A DNA stretch of 64,000 bases. Source: Hafnia alvei. Its GTDB lineage: Bacteria; Pseudomonadota; Gammaproteobacteria; Enterobacterales; Enterobacteriaceae. The translations under genes were made by a program, and so were the position numbers. How positions within the stretch are numbered: the first letter of the stretch is position 1; the number at the start of each line of letters is the position of its first letter. Below, one piece after another: positions 59,701 to 64,000 of the stretch. Location of the stretch: the NCBI RefSeq assembly GCF_034424155.1, contig NZ_CP139992.1, positions 3,054,012-3,118,011 of the forward strand, given 5' to 3'. The notes under the pieces are model-generated. The model searched no databases, was not told where the DNA came from, and saw only the letters and a program-made list of their open reading frames with translations.

Positions 59701-62655
59701 ACAAACATTGTTGCCGCCGTTAACGGCACAAACCAGAATGTAAATATTAACTTCGCACCGGATGATTCAACGGCAACGATTATCAACGGCAACCTCGTCG
59801 TTACCCAGAACAATGCCAAAGCCAACGGCACGGACAGCAACAAAGTCCAAGCCACTGTGACAGACGCCAACGGAAACCGCGTTCCCAATACGACGGTGAC
59901 CTTCGCGGCAGACAACGGAGCCACGGTCATCACGACATCGGTCACCACTGACGCTCAGGGGCTGGCAGAAGCTGCACTGACTAATGTCAAAGCGGGGGAC
60001 ACCAAAGTTACAGCAACGGTTAACGGCAATAGTCAAAACGTGACGACCACCTTTGCGGCCGACGACAGCACGTCAACGATAACCCGTTCTAATTTCACGG
60101 TAACCGTGAACAATGCGAAGGCCGACGGCGTCGATACCAATACGGTGCAGGCTAAGGTCACCGATGCGCAGGGGAACGCGGTTCCTAATGCCACCGTCAA
60201 CTTCACGGCCGACAATGGCGCAGGCGTCGTGACATCATCCACCACCACCGATAATCAAGGCCTTGCCAGTACAAATCTGACTAACGTCAAAGCCGGGACC
60301 ACCAAAGTGACGGCAGCGGTTAACGGCCATAGCCAAACGGTAGACACCACGTTTATCGCCAACGACAGCACCGCAACCATCGTAAGCGGCGACTTGACCG
60401 TAACCGTCAACAACGCCAAAGCCAACGGCACGGACAGCAACAAAGTTCAAGCCAAGGTCACTGACGCCAGTGGAAACCCTGTGCCGAATACCGTGGTCAG
60501 CTTCGTGGCGGATAACGGCGCAACAGTCGTCACTGCCTCGGTGACGACCGATGACCAAGGTTCGGCTACCACTACCCTCACCAACGTCAAAGCGGGGAAC
60601 ACTAAAGTTACGGCAACGGTTAACGGCCATAACCAAGCGGTAGACACCACGTTTGTCGCCGATGACAGCACCGCAACCATCGTGAGCGGCGACTTGAATG
60701 TAACCATCAACAACGCCAAAGCCAACGGCGCGGACAGCAACAAAGTTCAAGCCACCGTGACAGACGCCAGTGGTAACCCAGTACCGAATACCGTGGTCAG
60801 CTTCACGGCGGACAACGACGCAACAATCGTCACGGCCTCGGTAACCACCGACGGACAAGGACAGGCCAGCACCACGCTGACCAACGTTAAAGCCGGGATC
60901 ACCAAAGTGACGGCAGCGGTTAACGGCAACAGCCAGACGGTAGACACCACGTTTATCGCCGACGACAGCACGGCAACCATCGTGAACGGCGACTTAACGG
61001 TAACCGTCAACAATGCCAAAGCCAACGGCACGGACAGCAACAAAGTTCAAGCCACCGTGACGGACGCCAGTGGTAACCCGGTGCCGAATACCGCTGTTAA
61101 CTTCACTGCGGATAACGGCGCAACAATCGTCACTGCCTCGGTAACCACCGATGACCAAGGTTTGGCTACTACTACCCTCACCAACGTCAAAGCGGGGAGC
61201 ACTAAGGTTACAGCAACGGTTAACGGCCATAGCCAAACGGTAGATACCACGTTTGTCGCCGACGACAGCACGTCAACGATAACTCGTTCTAACTTCACGG
61301 TAACCGCGAACAATGCGAAGGCCGACGGCGTCGATACCAATACGGTGCAGGCTAAGGTCACCGATGCGCAGGGGAACGTGGTTCCTAACGTCACCGTCAA
61401 CTTCACAGCTGACAATGGCGCAGGCGTCGCAACGTCATCTGCCACCACCGATAATCAAGGACTTGCCAGTACAAATCTGACTAACATCACGACGGGGATC
61501 ACGAAAGTCACGGCCTCCATCAATGGCACCAGCCAAACGGTGGATACATCCTTTGAGGCTGACAGCGGAACATCTACGATTACCGCAGGTAACCTGACCG
61601 TAACGCTTAACAACGCCAAAGCCAATGGCTCGGCCACCAATGCGGTTCAAGCAAAAGTGACCGATGCTCAAGGCAATGCGGTACCGAATGTTGATGTCAG
61701 CTTCAGTGCGAACAACGGCGCCACGGTAATCTCGGCAACCGCCAAAACCGATATTCAAGGCCTAGCCAGTACCACACTAACCAACGTGACCGCGGGCACA
61801 ACGAAAGTCACGGCGGCCATCAACGGCAACCGCCAAACGGTAGACACCACGTTTATCGCCGACGACAGCACCGCAACCATCGTAAGCGGCGACTTGACCG
61901 TAACTGTCAACAACGCCAAAGCCAACGGCACGGACAGCAACAAAGTTCAAGCCAAGGTCACTGACGCCAGTGGTAACCCGGTGCCGAATACCGCGGTCAG
62001 CTTCACGGCGGATAACGGCGCAACAATCGTCACGGCCTCGGTGACGACCGATGACCAAGGTTCGGCTACCACCACCCTCACCAACGTCAAAGCCGGGATC
62101 ACTAAGGTTACGGCAACGGTTAACGGTAACAGCCAAACGGTAAACACCACGTTTGTCGCCGATGACAGCACCGCAACCATCGTGAACGGCGACTTGAACG
62201 TAACCATCAACAACGCCAAAGCCAACGGCGCGGACAGCAACAAAGTCCAGGCTAAAGTGACAGATGCCACGGGTAACCTGGTGCCGAATACCGCGGTCAG
62301 CTTCACGGCAGATAACGGCGCAACAATCGTCACGGCCTCGGTGACCACCGACGGACAAGGGCTGGCCAGCACCACGCTGACCAACGTCAAAGCGGGGATC
62401 ACCAAAGTCACGGCAGCGGTTAACGGCCATAGCCAAACGGTAAACACCACGTTTGTGGCCGACAGCGGCACGGCGACCATTGTAAACGGCGATTTGACCG
62501 TAACCGTCAACAATGCCAAAGCCAACGGCACGGACAGCAACAAAGTTCAAGCCACCGTGACGGATGCCAGTGGTAATCCGGTGCCGAATACCGCGGTTAA
62601 CTTCACAGCGGATACACCACGTTTATCGCCGACGACAGCACGGCAACCATCGTGA
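56782..62655 (+). pseudogene. Second giant inverse autotransporter, frame broken inside its repeats
   Basis: I start it at MKNDKRHTSISMRKI (56782), which has GGAAG five bases upstream; MRKIISPKG at 56815 corresponds to the start of the first adhesin. The signal peptide, beta-barrel (NEDRNTANLGLGYRQYIG) and first Ig domains are very similar to the first adhesin. From about 58860 the 100-residue Ig units follow. After 13 units the frame jumps at about 62617 and stops at 62655 because 130 bases are missing from one unit. The product (about 1,957 residues) would lack the array end and the C-terminal cap. Confidence 0.8.
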
Positions 62656-64000
62656 GCGGCGACTTGACCGTAACCGTCAACAACGCCAAAGCCAACGGCG
62701 CGGACAGCAACAAAGTTCAAGCCAAGATAACGGACGCCAGTGGTAACCCGGTGCCGAATACCGCGGTCAGCTTCACGGCGGATAACGGCGCTGCAGTCGT
62801 CACTGCCTCGGTGACCACCGACGCTCAAGGGCTGGCCAGCACCACGCTGACCAACGTCAAAGCGGGGATCACGAAAGTCACGGCAGCGGTTAACGGCCAT
62901 AGTCAAACGGTAGACACCACGTTTATTGCCGATGACAGCACCGCAACCATCGTGAACGGCGACTTAACGGTGAGCATCAACAATGCCAAAGCCAACGGCG
63001 CGGACAGCAACAAAGTGCAGGCTAAAGTGACGGACGCCACGGGTAACCCGGTACTGAATACCGCGGTCAGCTTCACGGCGGATAACGGCGCAACGGTCAT
63101 CAAGACATCGGTGACCACCGACGCTCAAGGGCTGGCAAGCACCACGCTGACCAACATCAAAGCCGGGATCACGAAAGTGACAGCAACGGTTAACGGTAAT
63201 AGCCAAACAGTAGATACCACGTTTGTCGCCGACAACAGCACCGCAACTATTGTGGATGGTGCATTAACGATCTCCGTTGATAATGCCAAAGCTAACGGCA
63301 CAGACACCAATAAGGTTCTGGCGACTGTCACGGATGCTCAGGGTAACTACGTGCCTAATGCCACCGTCAGCTTCACGGCAAATAACGGCGCAACGGTCGT
63401 CACCGCCTCGGTGAACACCGACGCTCAAGGATTGGCAAGCACCACGCTGACCAACGTCAAAGCGGGGATCACTAAAGTCACGGCAGCGGTTAACGGCCAT
63501 AGCCAAACGGTAGATACCACGTTTGTGGCCGACAGCAGCACCGCAACTATTGTGGATGGTGCATTAACGATCTCCGTTGATAACGCCAAAGCCAACGGCA
63601 CGGACAGCAACACCGTTCAAGCCACCGTGACGGATGCCAGTGGTAATCCAGTGCCGAATACCGCTGTTAACTTCACAGCGGATAACGGCGCAACAATCGT
63701 CACTGCCTCGGTGATGACCGATGACCAAGGTTCGGCTACCACTACCCTCACCAATGTCAAAGCGGGGATCACTAAAGTCACTGCAACGGTTAACGGCAAC
63801 AGCCAAACGGTAGATACCACGTTTATCGCCGACGGCAGCACCGCAACCATTGTGGATGGTGCATTAACGATCTCCGTTGATAATGCCAAAGCTAACGGCA
63901 CAGACACCAATAAGGTTCAGGCGACTGTCACGGATGCTACGGGTAACCCAGTGCCGAATACCGCGGTTAACTTCACGGCGGATAACGGCGCCACGGTCAT
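58850..64000 (+). repeat. 300-base tandem Ig-like repeat array in the second adhesin (continues past window)
   Basis: Units begin at positions spaced exactly 300 bases apart (for example 60658, 60958, 61258, 61558, 61858, 62158, 62458). The next begins only 170 bases later (about 62628), then 62928, 63228, 63528 and 63828. So all except one unit are exactly 300 bases long, and one lacks 130 bases. Confidence 0.92.
62617..64000 (+). pseudogene. Continuation of the second adhesin in a shifted frame (partial)
   Basis: The downstream frame is open from 62617 to the window end and encodes more of the same Ig units (TTFIADDSTATIVSGDL, NNAKANGADSNKVQAK, TDAQGLASTTLTNV and so on). It is the direct continuation of the preceding repeats but out of frame with them. 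It has no start codon with a ribosome site at its beginning, so it is not expected to be translated on its own. Confidence 0.85.

Noticed and set aside
58452-63910. Long minus-strand open frames across the second adhesin (for example 61777-62550, 61947-62543)
   Set aside because: Same reason: periodic antisense shadows of the Ig repeats.
46590-64000. Tandem repeats considered as a CRISPR or satellite array
   Set aside because: Units are 300 bases, coding, and in frame as Ig domains; there are no short direct repeats separated by unique spacers.

Overview
The window looks like chromosomal DNA of a member of the Enterobacterales. The evidence is lambdoid/HK97-type phage genes, an EF-G close to the enterobacterial form, a MarT/FidL-like regulator pair and intimin/invasin-type adhesins. 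A Hafnia-like host is possible, but I cannot fix the genus from sequence alone.

Layout. (1) About 1-35.6 kb is a temperate siphovirus-type prophage. Morphogenesis genes run on the minus strand from right to left: TerS, TerL, portal, prohead protease, HK97-fold capsid, connector and neck proteins, major tail protein, a G/GT tail-chaperone pair with a -1 frameshift site, tape measure, distal tail proteins, a J-like host-specificity protein and the start of a tail fibre cut by the window edge. An HNH endonuclease gene and two glycosyltransferase-like genes lie between terminase and lysis genes. The lysis cassette is holin, GH19-type endolysin and nested Rz/Rz1. Right of it are a tRNA, a candidate late promoter and terminator, antiterminator Q, a primase/helicase replication module, a Cro-like gene and a divergent LexA-like CI repressor. 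Operators of the same type flank CI. Rightward from CI runs a train of small, mostly unknown early genes, a KilA/ORF6N-type antirepressor, a possible sliding-clamp-like protein and an AlpA/Xis-like gene.

(2) About 35.8-39.8 kb is an AT-rich scrap zone. It holds a broken P4-type integrase, a DUF2971 gene beside what may be the remains of a second one, an IS21-type transposase remnant, an orphan amidase plus lipoprotein pair that resembles a T6SS effector and its immunity protein, and a serine-recombinase fragment.

(3) About 39.8-42.3 kb carries a stand-alone EF-G gene divergent from an ArsR-type regulator.

(4) About 43.1-64 kb is an adhesin locus: a LuxR-type regulator, a lipoprotein, a 2,974-residue inverse autotransporter with about 20 Ig-like repeats, a paralogous lipoprotein, a MarT-like (ToxR-type) regulator with a FidL-like partner, and a second giant inverse autotransporter. 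The second reading frame is broken by a 130-bp loss inside its 300-bp repeat array, and the gene runs off the window. By analogy with MarT controlling the adhesin MisL in Salmonella, the ToxR-like pair may control these adhesins; that is inference.
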